From contig JACNJW010000068.1 of assembly GCA_014382365.1 (NCBI GenBank), positions 1 through 32,624 of the forward strand: a stretch of DNA of 32,624 nt, given 5' to 3'. Under the pieces are notes generated by a model, which did no database searches, was not told the DNA's origin, and saw nothing but the letters and a program-made list of their open reading frames with translations. How positions within the stretch are numbered: the first letter of the stretch is position 1; every line of letters begins with the position of its first letter. The DNA comes from SAR324 cluster bacterium. GTDB taxonomy: Bacteria; SAR324; NAC60-12. Below are positions 17,001 to 25,250 of the stretch, in pieces. Made by a program: the position numbers and the translations under genes.

Positions 17001-17059
17001 ATGATAAGGAATATCAAAAACCACAGTTTATTTTCTTAGGTGTACTTACTGGAAGTTGA
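14000..17059 (+). CDS. Degenerate M1-peptidase-like domain fused to Omp85-like barrel
   Basis: The protein has up to 1019 residues. A signal peptide (core NLLLLIFVYGVQLLF) is followed by an M1 aminopeptidase-like region to about residue 600 and by a beta-rich C-terminal part of about 330 residues, containing VLRGYP, the conserved turn of Omp85/surface antigen barrels. The M1 zinc site is lost: where HExxHxWFG is expected the sequence reads TRRLGQLWFG (residues 419-428), and WLNEG reads WLNLG (440-444). It is thus probably a binding or scaffold protein exposed in the periplasm and anchored by the barrel. No ATG is near the start; TTG 14000, GTG 14033 or TTG 14066 are candidates, and the last two avoid overlap with the HIT gene. 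The DUF3426-like gene follows on the same strand. Confidence 0.75.
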   Translation: MNNFGEYRSHLVLSGYRFKLSGLKLKFQISRSFKSRNLLLLIFVYGVQLLFSVQLLSAKSLGPAKVPHYIIDVSYDHDKTLLEGKMQVRFTRKAYPAHELLFALPGNRFSFQDVRGTRKHKIVPVFSLRRFQDNLEDPKSPTGFSHGSLEITSVRMFSSKSEAATQALKYSWEENPDLEIGYSTAKGLLRVLLPENIPQTKGFPGQSTVLIEFSTKFPEHAQEGAVNGMLMTANWHPKLLNWNEDISPNAEGWETTGDLPSPATFEIKWKAAQAGVLITTPAHHNLKAGQSVTLPILKKPLKSFPLIFSKVHQQYSATKGVATQSNITKHQTSQQLYQLSSFYLSGHERRAALLEKWTTLFMEFAETRYGLKSPWQSIKLVAVEAEYQQVDVINNLILVPLPNYKRSEFLDRQALGFLTRRLGQLWFGESIWSDQDTQQWLNLGVPSFLGLRFFQQKYGSDAGIFDAIDWLNPRYREHYFENMANSVSPKLSYPILSSFRNNPDSQKYLQTLTYKTAMVLSMLEYMQGKRSFKKGLQHFSVKYQQKSVSQQEFQESMEKFNQPQLRLQSLPTVSPYDADGAGSLQWFFSQWFRTVQTLDYSFEESKTKTLADGRYETEIIINKNGVAKMPVVVALRTKDGREIRRLLPGIKQQESVLFLTDSFPEKVSLDPEEELLETSRINNHSFSFIRYRFGFDWQKQREHLVLLVPGFGNNAIDGNSVGIGIRYRFDDYRLYAIPGYGTKNKRGLYIFNLDRNNIGMHGLEAGFSVSEYGGVRSQGIRATYKPAHDPGELEYSFRSSFYREILFSTSDNSEGSSIVDSGKSNTFLLEHSGAYSPKDYYEINWDIWNEQPSLELESDFSYVRWQATLGQILRVGHRKWFELDLIHAATSGETPLQKKFQLGSPTVLRGYPQQTVLSDDHLLVSRLDFKFPLITAPLWGIVSAFKIQGTIFYDQGKIWSENITFEKAKQRKNAGLGIEWTVDTASLFQVPLKFEVAFPLNDKEYQKPQFIFLGVLTGS
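14075..14106 (+). repeat. 15-bp direct repeat, period 17
   Basis: AAGTTTCAAATCTCG occurs at 14075-14089 and again at 14092-14106, separated by CG. The period of 17 is not a multiple of three, so the duplication shifts the frame within the N-terminal region before the signal peptide. This suggests that the codons upstream of about 14106 are under little constraint and that translation may start later than the longest ORF implies. Confidence 0.8.
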
Positions 17060-17226
17060 AGATGCAGCAACTCATTTACAGGGTAGGACTTGCTATTTTT
17101 CAGTGTTAAGGTAAATAATGCTTCTACTCTTTTCATTAAATTGTGAGCCTGAAAAATAACAAATTTCTGCTCTAGAACTGCTGAAAAGTGATTGCTTTGA
17201 TAATAAAAATAATTTATTAACAGAAA

Positions 17227-18210
17227 ATGATAGCCAGAAAGCCGCAAAAATTTTCTCTGAATTCAAGAGAGGTAGATCCAGAAACACTGCATAGAGGAGA
17301 TACCAGCTCAAACTCTTTAAATAAGCAACACAAGAAGTCTGCTGCGGATACTGCCGCTTCAATTCTTGAAGAGTTGGGTGTTAACAGGTCTTCAACTGTA
17401 GAGTCGAAAAAAACAAGTCAAGGTGGTGAGCACCCAAAATCTGCTCCAAAAAAAGAACCTGCCCAACAAACGAATGATTGGGAAAGTCGTATTCTAAAAG
17501 AACTTAGAACAGAAAAAGCTGCAGGTATGAAAAAAAGTGGCAGTGCAAGTGAGCTGGTCAAAACAGAAACTAATAGAAATGACAGCAAAACAACTGTTGC
17601 TCATACAAATATAAAATTTGGATTTCATGAAAAGTTTGTAATATTATTAATGATTACAGTAATTGGCATAGCAGCACTGGCCGTTACAGGTGGGCATCTA
17701 AAATTATTTGACACAGCTATCTTTCAGCAGCTGGCTGGAGGTAATTTGCATCAACTGGAATTTGCAGGTGAATTTGAGGTTCGTCTAGTAAAAAACGGTT
17801 ACAACAGGCTGCCAATATTTGTGCTTGAAGGCTTTCTACGCAATAGTTTTTCAGAGTCAGATCAGGTTAAAAAAATTCAGCTGAAAGCTTTTGCTTTTGA
17901 TGTAGAAAAGGAATTGATTGTCAGTCATTTTGCTTATGCGGGCACTGTATTGTCGGATGAAGACTTGAAATCCTTAAGTCCTGCAAAAATTAAAGCCCTG
18001 CTTCATTCTGGAAACCAGGAAATCACTGCTGCATCTGAATTGGAATTACAGGAGGACAAGATAATTGCTGGCACTGATCAGGGCCAGATAATTCCTTTTC
18101 AAGTTGTATTTTTTAAGTCTGTCCAGGCTATCAAACAGACTTCATTGCAAATTGTTAGCTATGTGCGTAACGATAACATTGTCTTTGTACGTTCCCCCGA
18201 CTCGACTTAA
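17227..18210 (+). CDS. Single-pass membrane protein with DUF3426-like domain
   Basis: The 327-residue protein has a basic, low-complexity cytoplasmic part (about residues 1-130), one membrane helix at about 136-156 (FVILLMITVIGIAALAVTGG) and an extracytoplasmic domain of about 170 residues. The late segment IIPFQVVFFKSV and the strand pattern of the last domain resemble DUF3426, the C-terminal domain of many zinc-ribbon membrane proteins of proteobacteria. The N-terminal zinc ribbon (CxxC pairs) is absent here. It lies 167 bases after the M1/Omp85 fusion on the same strand, so a shared envelope role is possible but unproven. No clear Shine-Dalgarno sequence precedes the ATG. Confidence 0.6.
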   Translation: MIARKPQKFSLNSREVDPETLHRGDTSSNSLNKQHKKSAADTAASILEELGVNRSSTVESKKTSQGGEHPKSAPKKEPAQQTNDWESRILKELRTEKAAGMKKSGSASELVKTETNRNDSKTTVAHTNIKFGFHEKFVILLMITVIGIAALAVTGGHLKLFDTAIFQQLAGGNLHQLEFAGEFEVRLVKNGYNRLPIFVLEGFLRNSFSESDQVKKIQLKAFAFDVEKELIVSHFAYAGTVLSDEDLKSLSPAKIKALLHSGNQEITAASELELQEDKIIAGTDQGQIIPFQVVFFKSVQAIKQTSLQIVSYVRNDNIVFVRSPDST

Positions 18211-18292
18211 TCACAAAGCTTGGTGATCTTGAACACTAAACTCAGCTGCTGTTGAGTTCTTCTCCACCTAAATAATAAAAACAATAATCTAA

Positions 18293-19420
18293 GTGCAACT
18301 CAGGATTGAATCGAGTATAGCTGCAGTTTCTTCTGTACAATGGAACAATTTGAGCGGAGAAAATTTTCCATTTTCCAGACATGAATTTTTATCTGCTCTT
18401 GAAGAAAGCGGTTGTGCCAATCAAGATTCCGGCTGGTTGCCATGTCATTTGACTTTATGGGAGAATGAACAACTGCAGGGAGCAGTTTGTCTTTACGAAA
18501 AAAAACATGGTTATGGTGAATATATTTTTGATTGGGGCTGGGCCAGGGCCTATGAACAACATGGTTTTGATTATTATCCAAAATTAATATCTGCCGTACC
18601 TTTCACACCTGCAACAGGCAAAAAACTGCTTGTACATGCTGCTGCAGACCACCTTCAGGTTTGTAAAAAACTCCTGGCAGAGTCTCTGGCGTATATGCGT
18701 TCCAGAAACTGTTCATCTCTGCATTTCTTGTTCATCACTGTAGATGAATTACCGATTTATGAAGAACTGGGGTTTCTTATTCGGCACAGTTATCAGTTCC
18801 ATTGGAAAAACAATAATTACTGTAATTTTAATGAGTTTCTTGCCCAACTAAAACGTAAGCGGCGTAAGGAAATTCTGCGTGAACGAAGTCAGGTGTCGAC
18901 CCAAAATATCAAGGTGGTTTGCGTGGAAGGAAATCAAGTTACACTGGAACAGATACGTGAAATGTATCAGTTTTATCTTGCTACCACCGAAAAAAAATGG
19001 GGGAGGCCGTATCTTTCAGAGGATTTTTTTGTGCAGATTCATCAAACAATGCGCAGGAATCTAGTCCTCTTTCTGGCCTTTGTAGATGATGAATGTGTGG
19101 CAGGTACAATTAATTTCATTCAAGGTAATTGTCTATATGGCAGGTACTGGGGTTGCAGTGACGAATATCGAAGTTTACATTTTGAGATGTGCTACTATCA
19201 GCCGGTTGAGTATGCCATCAAAAAAGGACTCGAGCTGTTTGAAGCGGGAGCACAGGGTGAACACAAAATTCAGCGAGGTTTCCTACCGGAACTGACCTAT
19301 AGCGCACACTGGATAGAACATGCAGGATTCAGAAGATCGATTTCAGAATTTTTAGCAGAAGAGAAAGCTGCTATCAGTCAGGCACTGGAAGAATTCAGTC
19401 CACACTCACCTTATCGTTAA
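18293..19420 (+). CDS. FemAB/GNAT-like acyltransferase (COG3146/DUF482 type)
   Basis: The 375-residue protein fits the DUF482 family, related to the FemAB/GNAT superfamily. Recognisable parts are the early FPFSRHEFLSALEESG, the PFTPATGKKLLVH segment, the SLHFLFITVDE stretch, QFHWKNNNY and KRKRRKEILRER, and the final EAGAQGEHKIQRGFLPELTYSAHW, all common in this family. The substrate is not known; aminoacyl or acyl transfer is inferred from the fold. It starts with GTG at 18293 without a clear ribosome binding site. It ends with a four-base overlap with the convergent resolvase-like gene. Confidence 0.85.
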   Translation: MQLRIESSIAAVSSVQWNNLSGENFPFSRHEFLSALEESGCANQDSGWLPCHLTLWENEQLQGAVCLYEKKHGYGEYIFDWGWARAYEQHGFDYYPKLISAVPFTPATGKKLLVHAAADHLQVCKKLLAESLAYMRSRNCSSLHFLFITVDELPIYEELGFLIRHSYQFHWKNNNYCNFNEFLAQLKRKRRKEILRERSQVSTQNIKVVCVEGNQVTLEQIREMYQFYLATTEKKWGRPYLSEDFFVQIHQTMRRNLVLFLAFVDDECVAGTINFIQGNCLYGRYWGCSDEYRSLHFEMCYYQPVEYAIKKGLELFEAGAQGEHKIQRGFLPELTYSAHWIEHAGFRRSISEFLAEEKAAISQALEEFSPHSPYR

Positions 19421-20124
19421 ACCTTGCTTATTTTTCCGCCAGGGGAGCGTATGTAGAGGATATTTTCACAAATACCTTTTATCGTTTCCGCATACCAGCG
19501 GCCGCCTCTTTTGGAGCGCAGGCGCTGGCTGTTAAGATATTTGGCAATTTTATGGTAACTCAAATTTTCGTCCTCCCTCTTCTCCCTGATGAGAGTTGCA
19601 ATTGCCAGTTCTTTTTCAATAGGTATCAGCTGTTTATTTTGGTATCTGTAACCAAAAGGAGCATGACCGACACGCTCACCAATTTTTCGCTTGCGCTCTA
19701 TCATGTCCCTGGTCCGGTCAGGAATTGATTTTACATCCCAAAGTGCGAGGATCGCTACTGTTGCTAAAACTTTTTTCCCGCTTTTTGTTTTTGAATCCAG
19801 GCCTTCCGCGACTGAGATAAAGCGAATTTTATGTTCATCAAATAAATTCAGCAGTTTTTTATATAGTCGAATTTTTCTGGTCAGGCGATCCAGACGTGCT
19901 ATTACAAGCACTTTAACTTTACCTTTTTCAATCAGTGAGAGCAGTTTTTTTAAATTTGGTAACTCCAGCGTGGCACTGCTAGCTTCCTTGTCACGGAAGG
20001 TCTTTTTTAACTCAAGTCCATTTTCTTCAGTCCATTCTTGAATAATCCGAACTTGATTGCTGAGGTCCAGATTTCTTGGTGTAGGACGCTGATTATTTAA
20101 ACGGGCATATCCGTAAATACTCAT
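19417..20124 (-). CDS. Serine recombinase homologue lacking the catalytic Ser
   Basis: This 235-residue protein is related to resolvase/invertase recombinases. The N-terminus YGYARLNNQ aligns with YGYARVSTxxQ, but position 10, the nucleophilic serine, is Asn. LDRLTR at residues 78-83 keeps the two arginines of the active site, while the usual AERxxIxxRT helix is altered (WDVKSIPDRTRD). The part after residue 150 (APFGYRYQNKQLIPIE and SYHKIAKYLNSQ with RGGRWYAETIKGI) is a recombinase-type DNA-binding region. It may be a DNA-binding protein or a decaying mobile-element remnant, since it is uninterrupted but catalytically doubtful. No inverted repeats or att site were seen. Confidence 0.8.
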   Translation of the reverse strand: MSIYGYARLNNQRPTPRNLDLSNQVRIIQEWTEENGLELKKTFRDKEASSATLELPNLKKLLSLIEKGKVKVLVIARLDRLTRKIRLYKKLLNLFDEHKIRFISVAEGLDSKTKSGKKVLATVAILALWDVKSIPDRTRDMIERKRKIGERVGHAPFGYRYQNKQLIPIEKELAIATLIREKREDENLSYHKIAKYLNSQRLRSKRGGRWYAETIKGICENILYIRSPGGKISKV

Positions 20125-20189
20125 TTTTATTAAATTTAATAACGTAGCTACAGGATGATTTGTTGAGGGACTGAAATGGAATACATTTA

Positions 20190-20903
20190 TTAAGGACTTC
20201 CGTTTTCCAGATCACCGATTAGTTCAAAAAAAATGTCCCGTGCATGGTTGAGGTGTGACCTCATTATAGTTTGAGCTTCTTTGGGGTTTTTTTGACGGAA
20301 AGACTCTAACAAATGCTCGTGGTCATCTAAAACTATTTTGTGTAATTTATTTTCCTGCATCAAAGCCAGCAATTTTGTCCACATCGGAGAATGCATCTGA
20401 TCCCAAAGATACGCTGTAATGGTTTCCAACACGGTGTTTCCAGTAGCCTTGGCAATCAGTAAATGAAACTCACGGTCACCGTCTGCACCGACTAAGTTGT
20501 CGCTGACCATTTTTTCAATAGCGAGTTCCATTTCATCCAGGCATTTAGTATCTATACGCTGTGCTGCAAGTGCTGCATTGTTACCTTCAATCTCTTTTCG
20601 TGCTTCAATTAATTCCAGTGGGCCCGGACCAATGTCTTTAAGTTTACCGCTCAATTTTAGCTTCTTTTTTGCATTTTCGATAACATAAATCCCTGAGCCG
20701 ACCCGTACCTCAACCAATCCGGATATTTCAAGAGCAATCATTGCTTCACGTACAGTCGGCCTGCTGACTTCAAGTTGTAAGGCAAGTTCCCTTTCAGGAG
20801 GCAACCGCATCCCTGGTTTAAGTTTCCCTTTTTGAATTAATTTGGAGACTTGTTCGGCTACTTGTTCGAATCGGCGCTGTGAGCGGACTGCTTTCAGGAG
20901 CAT
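20190..20903 (-). CDS. FadR-family (GntR) transcriptional regulator
   Basis: The 237-residue protein has an N-terminal winged helix (KPGMRLPPERELALQLEVSRPTVREAMIALEISG) and a helical FCD ligand-binding domain with the family metal-site residues (DREFHLLIAKATGN near the middle, then SHLNHARD near the end). The frame is open to a GTG at 21032, but 43 extra residues would precede the winged helix; the ATG at 20903 gives normal family length. No ribosome binding site decides this. It is divergent from glcD, a common arrangement for GlcC- and LldR-like regulators of hydroxyacid oxidation, so it probably controls the glycolate operon, with glycolate or a related acid as ligand. Confidence 0.88.
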   Translation of the reverse strand: MLLKAVRSQRRFEQVAEQVSKLIQKGKLKPGMRLPPERELALQLEVSRPTVREAMIALEISGLVEVRVGSGIYVIENAKKKLKLSGKLKDIGPGPLELIEARKEIEGNNAALAAQRIDTKCLDEMELAIEKMVSDNLVGADGDREFHLLIAKATGNTVLETITAYLWDQMHSPMWTKLLALMQENKLHKIVLDDHEHLLESFRQKNPKEAQTIMRSHLNHARDIFFELIGDLENGSP

Positions 20904-21009
20904 ATGATTTTTATGACAGTTGATTATTTGTGTTAGCTTCTCTTCAGAAGAATACTCTGTTTTCTGGAGAGAATGGTCAAGCGTTTTAATCTTTATTGGT
21001 AAAAATAAT

Positions 21010-21025
21010 AATTGGTCTGACAGTT
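21010..21025. promoter_or_regulatory. Candidate operator of the FadR-family regulator
   Basis: The sequence AATTGGTCTGACAGTT resembles the FadR-type operator AACTGGTCnGACCAGTT, with one base missing in the right half and one change in the left. It lies in the 275-base gap between the regulator start at 20903 and glcD at 21179, so it could control either or both. It would lie inside the regulator gene if translation began at the GTG 21032, a further reason to prefer the shorter start. Confidence 0.4.
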
Positions 21026-21089
21026 TTACCACTTGCGAGAGTACTTCAAATCAGTTATTCTTTATTTTAGCAATAATTAGAATAATAAT

Positions 21090-21119
21090 TTGAAACAAAA
21101 TTCTAGTGATTTCTACAGT
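21090..21119 (+). promoter_or_regulatory. Possible glcDEF promoter
   Basis: TTGAAA at 21090-21095 and TACAGT at 21114-21119, 18 bases apart, form a moderate sigma-70-like pair upstream of glcD. Other AT-rich hexamers lie nearby, so this assignment is tentative. The gene itself has a good AAAGGAG Shine-Dalgarno sequence at about 21163-21169. Confidence 0.25.
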
Positions 21120-21178
21120 ATTTTAATTAAAACAAGGTTCAATGGCAGCAAATATTAAAAACTAAAGGAGCAGAGCTT

Positions 21179-22660
21179 ATGTCATTTGAAAAAAATCTTC
21201 GTGAAGAATTTGTAAGGTTGCTGGGAAAAGATTGGGTCAAAGATGATCCTGTAACCCTTTATACTTACCGTTGTGACGGTCTGACATTATACACGGCTCC
21301 TCCTATGGGAGTTTTGTTTCCAGGAACAGTACAGGAACTGGTATCAGTTGTAAAATTACTTCATCAGCACAAAATATCGTTCATTGCACGCGGAGCTGGA
21401 ACCGGACTTTCCGGAGGAGCAATTCCTCAGGAAGGAAGCGTGATCATTGAAATGGCTCGTTTCAAGACTGTGCATGAAATTGACTGGGTGAACCGCAGCA
21501 TCACAGTCGGTCCGGGTGTGATAAATTTACACATCACAGAACATGTGCATTCCCATGGTTATCATTATGCTCCGGATCCCTCCTCACAAAAAGCCTGTAC
21601 AATCGGCGGTAACGTTGCCGAAAATTCCGGAGGTCCGCACACACTGAAATATGGAGTAACAGTCAATCATGTTTTGGGTGTTGAAATTGTCCTGCCGGAC
21701 GGAGAACTTGTCACACTGGGAGGAAAACATCTTGGTATGCCCGGTCCGGACTTTTTGGGGCTGGTAACCGGCTCAGAAGGAACCTTCGGTATTATTACCA
21801 AAATTATCTGCAGACTGACACCAAATCCGGAAAAAGCAGTCACTCTGCTAGGCATTTACAAATCAGTCCATGATGCCTGTGAATCTGTTTCCAGTATAAT
21901 TCGTCACGGCATCATTCCGGCAGCCATGGAAATGCTGGACAAAATTACTATTTCTGCGGTTGAAAAAGCGCTCAAGCCGGGCTTCCCTCTGGATGCAGAA
22001 GCAGTATTGATAGTGGAGTTGGATGGTTTGGCAGACGGGCTTGAAGCAGAAGCAGAAATTGTTGAAAAAATTCTCTTAGAAACAGGCGCAACCAAAGTCA
22101 ATCGTGCAAAAGATGAAACAGAACGTGCAATAATCTGGCGTGCACGCAAAGAAGCTTTTGGTGCAATCGGCCAGATATCCCCAAGTTATTATGTTCAGGA
22201 CGGCGTAATTCCACGCAGCAAACTGCCACAGGTTTTGGACGAAATTTCGGCAATTGGAAAAAAACACGGACTGACAGTAGCCAACGTTTTTCATGCTGGA
22301 GACGGTAATTTGCATCCGCTGATTTTATATGATTATGAAAATCCGGAGGAAGTGGAAAAATCGCATAAAATTGGTGAAGAAATTTTATCTGCCTGCATTC
22401 GTCACGGCGGCACACTTTCAGGTGAACACGGAATTGGTATTGAAAAGGCAGAGTGGATGTCTGCTCTTTATTCGCAGCACTCACTGGACAACATGCAGAA
22501 TGTACGTGCATTTTTTAATCCGGAAAACCTGCTCAATCCCGGCAAATTGTTTCCACAACCCGGACGTTGTGCGGAGTCTAAAGCAGGAACTCCTCCGGCA
22601 AACGCAGCCACCATCGACAATTCGAAAATTGTTGCAGCTAAATCAGGTATTGCAGTATGA
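21179..22660 (+). CDS. glcD: Glycolate oxidase subunit GlcD (FAD-linked)
   Basis: GlcD is the FAD-binding catalytic subunit of glycolate dehydrogenase, which oxidises glycolate to glyoxylate and passes electrons to GlcF and the respiratory chain. The PCMH-type FAD domain is clear: RGAGTGLSGG at residues 71-80, GGNVAENSGG at 143-152 and VTGSEGTFGIITKI. The C-terminal cap domain contains NVFHAGDGNLHPL and GGTLSGEHGIGIEK, typical of this family. The length of 493 is normal. The start is strong, with AAAGGAG about ten bases upstream. It overlaps glcE by four bases and shares the unit with glcF and the glycerate kinase gene. Confidence 0.95.
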   Translation: MSFEKNLREEFVRLLGKDWVKDDPVTLYTYRCDGLTLYTAPPMGVLFPGTVQELVSVVKLLHQHKISFIARGAGTGLSGGAIPQEGSVIIEMARFKTVHEIDWVNRSITVGPGVINLHITEHVHSHGYHYAPDPSSQKACTIGGNVAENSGGPHTLKYGVTVNHVLGVEIVLPDGELVTLGGKHLGMPGPDFLGLVTGSEGTFGIITKIICRLTPNPEKAVTLLGIYKSVHDACESVSSIIRHGIIPAAMEMLDKITISAVEKALKPGFPLDAEAVLIVELDGLADGLEAEAEIVEKILLETGATKVNRAKDETERAIIWRARKEAFGAIGQISPSYYVQDGVIPRSKLPQVLDEISAIGKKHGLTVANVFHAGDGNLHPLILYDYENPEEVEKSHKIGEEILSACIRHGGTLSGEHGIGIEKAEWMSALYSQHSLDNMQNVRAFFNPENLLNPGKLFPQPGRCAESKAGTPPANAATIDNSKIVAAKSGIAV

Positions 22661-23865
22661 CGATCATGGAAACAACATCTCTGGAAGAAACCCAAAAATG
22701 GATTGAATCACGTATTGCAACACAGCAGCAATTTCGGATTTGTGGAACTGGTTCACGTATTGCCCCGGCAGTTTCCGAGAAGTCTAAACCGGAAGACAGT
22801 GACACTCTTGCACTGAAAAAACTCAATACCGTCTGCTTTTTTGATCCGGATGATATGGTGGTGGGAATTGAGGCCGGCATGAGCATCAGCAGTCTGCAAC
22901 AATTGCTTGCAGAAAAAAAAATGGTTCTGCCTGTGAATCCATGGTTCCCGGATTCTTGTGTGGGGTCGGTGGTTTCCTGTAATGATTTTGGAGCAAACCG
23001 CATGGACATGGGGGGACTGCGGGACAGCATTATTGGAATTGAATACATTAACGGCAAGGCCGAAATAGTACAGGCAGGCGGTAAGGTAGTGAAAAATGTT
23101 TCCGGTTATGATCTGACACGCATGATGCTGGGTAGCCAAGGTGGTTTGGGAGTTATTACTGCAGTTAATTTTAAAGTCACACCACTGCCTGTTGAACCGC
23201 ATGGCATGTTTGGTAAATTCCAGGATGAATCGTGGATAAAACTGCTGGAGGATTTACACAAGCAGCGGATTCCACTGGATTGGATTCAGGCTGTTTCGAC
23301 TTCGGATTTAAACTGGATTCTGGGCTTGGGATATTCCGGTAACCAACTGAACCGCAAGCGAATTGAAAGTGAAATAGGTACAGTTTTTGGCAGTGCTTTA
23401 GATATTCTTCCTGATGGAGAATCATTTCCCGGACAAAATTATACACCTGGAGAACAAAGATTTACAGGATTTCTGGCAGGTATTCGTGATTCTGCAGCAA
23501 TGCAGCCTTCAAGTTTTCATGTTATGGCTACTTTGCCTACAAATGAAATCTTCAACTTTCCCTTTGAAACTTTCCGCCGGGAAAATTTTTTATTTGCAGT
23601 TCATCCTGCAGGAGGAGATATCCATTTTATGCAACAAAGTAGTGATAGAACAGAACAGTTACAGTATCTCGAAAAAATAAAAACTGCTCTTATTCATACA
23701 GACAGTAAGCTCCGCTGGGTTAGCGGGGCAGCAGAGTCATCGTTTGAGGAATTGGGGAATTTTGGTGTAGCAAACGGTTATTCTCTGGCAAAAAGACTCA
23801 AAAAACATCTCGATCCTGCAGGTGTTTTTGTTGCTCCATACTACAATTTGGATTTTGAAAAATGA
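22657..23865 (+). CDS. glcE: Glycolate oxidase subunit GlcE (FAD-binding)
   Basis: This 402-residue protein is a shorter, more divergent FAD-binding homologue of GlcD that is needed for glycolate dehydrogenase activity. Motifs include FRICGTGSRI, DDMVVGIEAGMSISSLQQLL, VGSVVSCNDFGANRMDMGGLRDSIIG, and KVVKNVSGYDLTRMMLGSQGGLGVI, the last being the GlcE signature. Its start (ATGA) overlaps the glcD stop, and its stop overlaps the glcF start, so all three are translationally coupled. An alternative ATG three codons later (22666) is possible. Confidence 0.93.
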   Translation: MTIMETTSLEETQKWIESRIATQQQFRICGTGSRIAPAVSEKSKPEDSDTLALKKLNTVCFFDPDDMVVGIEAGMSISSLQQLLAEKKMVLPVNPWFPDSCVGSVVSCNDFGANRMDMGGLRDSIIGIEYINGKAEIVQAGGKVVKNVSGYDLTRMMLGSQGGLGVITAVNFKVTPLPVEPHGMFGKFQDESWIKLLEDLHKQRIPLDWIQAVSTSDLNWILGLGYSGNQLNRKRIESEIGTVFGSALDILPDGESFPGQNYTPGEQRFTGFLAGIRDSAAMQPSSFHVMATLPTNEIFNFPFETFRRENFLFAVHPAGGDIHFMQQSSDRTEQLQYLEKIKTALIHTDSKLRWVSGAAESSFEELGNFGVANGYSLAKRLKKHLDPAGVFVAPYYNLDFEK

Positions 23866-25250
23866 GCATGAAATTTTCTCAAAAAAAAGCAGTTTCGACT
23901 AAAGAACTATTCAGGGCAGCTGAATTTGAAAACATTCTCAAATGCGTTCACTGTGGTCTCTGCCTTGAAAGCTGTCCTACCTACAGGGAATTGGATGATG
24001 AAAAAGATTCTCCGCGGGGACGGCTCTACCTGATGCGTGGACTGTGGGAAGGTGAACTGGAGCTTGAACCTGCGGTGCTTGAACCTTTGAGTCGCTGTCT
24101 CGACTGCCGTGCCTGCGAAAGTGCCTGTCCTTCCGGAGTACCTTATGGAGAGTTGCTGGAAAAAACCCGTGGAATAATTCTCGAAAACTCAGCACAAAGT
24201 TTGAAGGAGCGGGTGCTGAGGAGCCTGTTGTTGAAGGGCTTGTTTCGCTCCACCAATCTACTGACTTTAGCAAGTCGTCTGTTGAAAATATATGCAGCTA
24301 CAGGTTTGCCCAAACTGATTACGAAAACATTCGTTGGAAAACTACTCCCTGAGTCATTTGTATTCCAGCAGCACCTGCTGCCAGACTGTTCAGGTCAATC
24401 TTTTAAACGAAAACATGCCGATCAGGTACTTTCACCACTGTCGCAAGAAAAGCTGAAATCCGAAACTCAAAAGAGCAAAACACAGCTTAGAGTCGGAATG
24501 TTTTCCGGCTGCATTATGGATGTTTCGGAAGCAGCAATTCACGAATCAACTCTGACATTGTTACGCAGGTTTGGTTGTGAAGTTGTTGTTCCCGGTAATC
24601 AGGTTTGTTGTGGTGCTTTGCACGTTCACAGTGGAGACAGAAAAACATCCCGTGAATTTGCACTGAAAAATTTAAAAGCTTTTGAACCTCGACACTTTGA
24701 TGCAATTATAACAAATGCGGCAGGCTGCGGTGCTCAGTTGAAGGAATATCATCATCTGTTTTCTGGAGGAACTACTGAAGTCAAGTATGACTGGGCTGGT
24801 TTTGAAAATAAAATAGTTGATATCCTGGAATTTCTGGCGCGGTTTCCGGAATTTATGGAGAAGCTGGACTGGCGTGAAGAGCAGGACGTAGTGCTTTATG
24901 ATGCTCCCTGTCACTTGATGCATGCTCAACAGGTGGATGAAAACCCGCGAAAATTATTGAGTAGTCTGCCTGGAGTATCACTGGTTCCACTGCAGGAATC
25001 TAACTGGTGCTGTGGTTCCGCAGGCATATACAATCTTGTGCAGCCGGAACTTTCTGCTGCAGTTTTGAATCGAAAAACTGAATCAATTCGTCAGACACTG
25101 TTTGAAAACCCTCAGGCAACTACAATTGTAACAGGAAACCCCGGCTGTCTTTATCAAATTCGTGCCGGAATTATCAGTAAAGATATTCAGTTGCGGATCC
25201 TCCATCCTGTTGTTTACCTGGCAGAACGTTTGAAAAAAAATGGATCCTGA
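23862..25250 (+). CDS. glcF: Glycolate oxidase iron-sulfur subunit GlcF
   Basis: GlcF passes electrons from the flavoproteins to the membrane quinone pool. It has two ferredoxin-type 4Fe-4S motifs, CVHCGLCLESCP (Cys28, 31, 34, 38) and CLDCRACESACP (Cys79, 82, 85, 89), followed by two CCG domains (GNQVCCGALHVHSGD and SNWCCGSAG) that define the family. At 462 residues it is longer than the roughly 400 usual for GlcF, with extra sequence between the ferredoxin and the first CCG domain (about residues 140-210). It overlaps glcE by four and the kinase gene by eleven bases. Confidence 0.94.
   Translation: MSMKFSQKKAVSTKELFRAAEFENILKCVHCGLCLESCPTYRELDDEKDSPRGRLYLMRGLWEGELELEPAVLEPLSRCLDCRACESACPSGVPYGELLEKTRGIILENSAQSLKERVLRSLLLKGLFRSTNLLTLASRLLKIYAATGLPKLITKTFVGKLLPESFVFQQHLLPDCSGQSFKRKHADQVLSPLSQEKLKSETQKSKTQLRVGMFSGCIMDVSEAAIHESTLTLLRRFGCEVVVPGNQVCCGALHVHSGDRKTSREFALKNLKAFEPRHFDAIITNAAGCGAQLKEYHHLFSGGTTEVKYDWAGFENKIVDILEFLARFPEFMEKLDWREEQDVVLYDAPCHLMHAQQVDENPRKLLSSLPGVSLVPLQESNWCCGSAGIYNLVQPELSAAVLNRKTESIRQTLFENPQATTIVTGNPGCLYQIRAGIISKDIQLRILHPVVYLAERLKKNGS

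Noticed and set aside
17094..17158. 10-bp inverted repeat TATTTTTCAG/CTGAAAAATA after the M1/Omp85 gene
   Set aside because: AT-rich arms 45 bases apart without a T-run are likely to arise by chance here; not a supported terminator.
18239..18258. Hairpin AACTCA/TGAGTT between the DUF3426-like and acyltransferase genes
   Set aside because: Only six pairs and no uridine run, so a terminator cannot be supported.
19417..20124. Active mobile element or integron around the resolvase
   Set aside because: No terminal inverted repeats, att-like duplications, cargo genes or transposase are visible, and the catalytic serine is missing.
22076..22511. Minus-strand open frames inside glcD
   Set aside because: They are antisense shadows of a gene whose motifs are fully explained on the plus strand.
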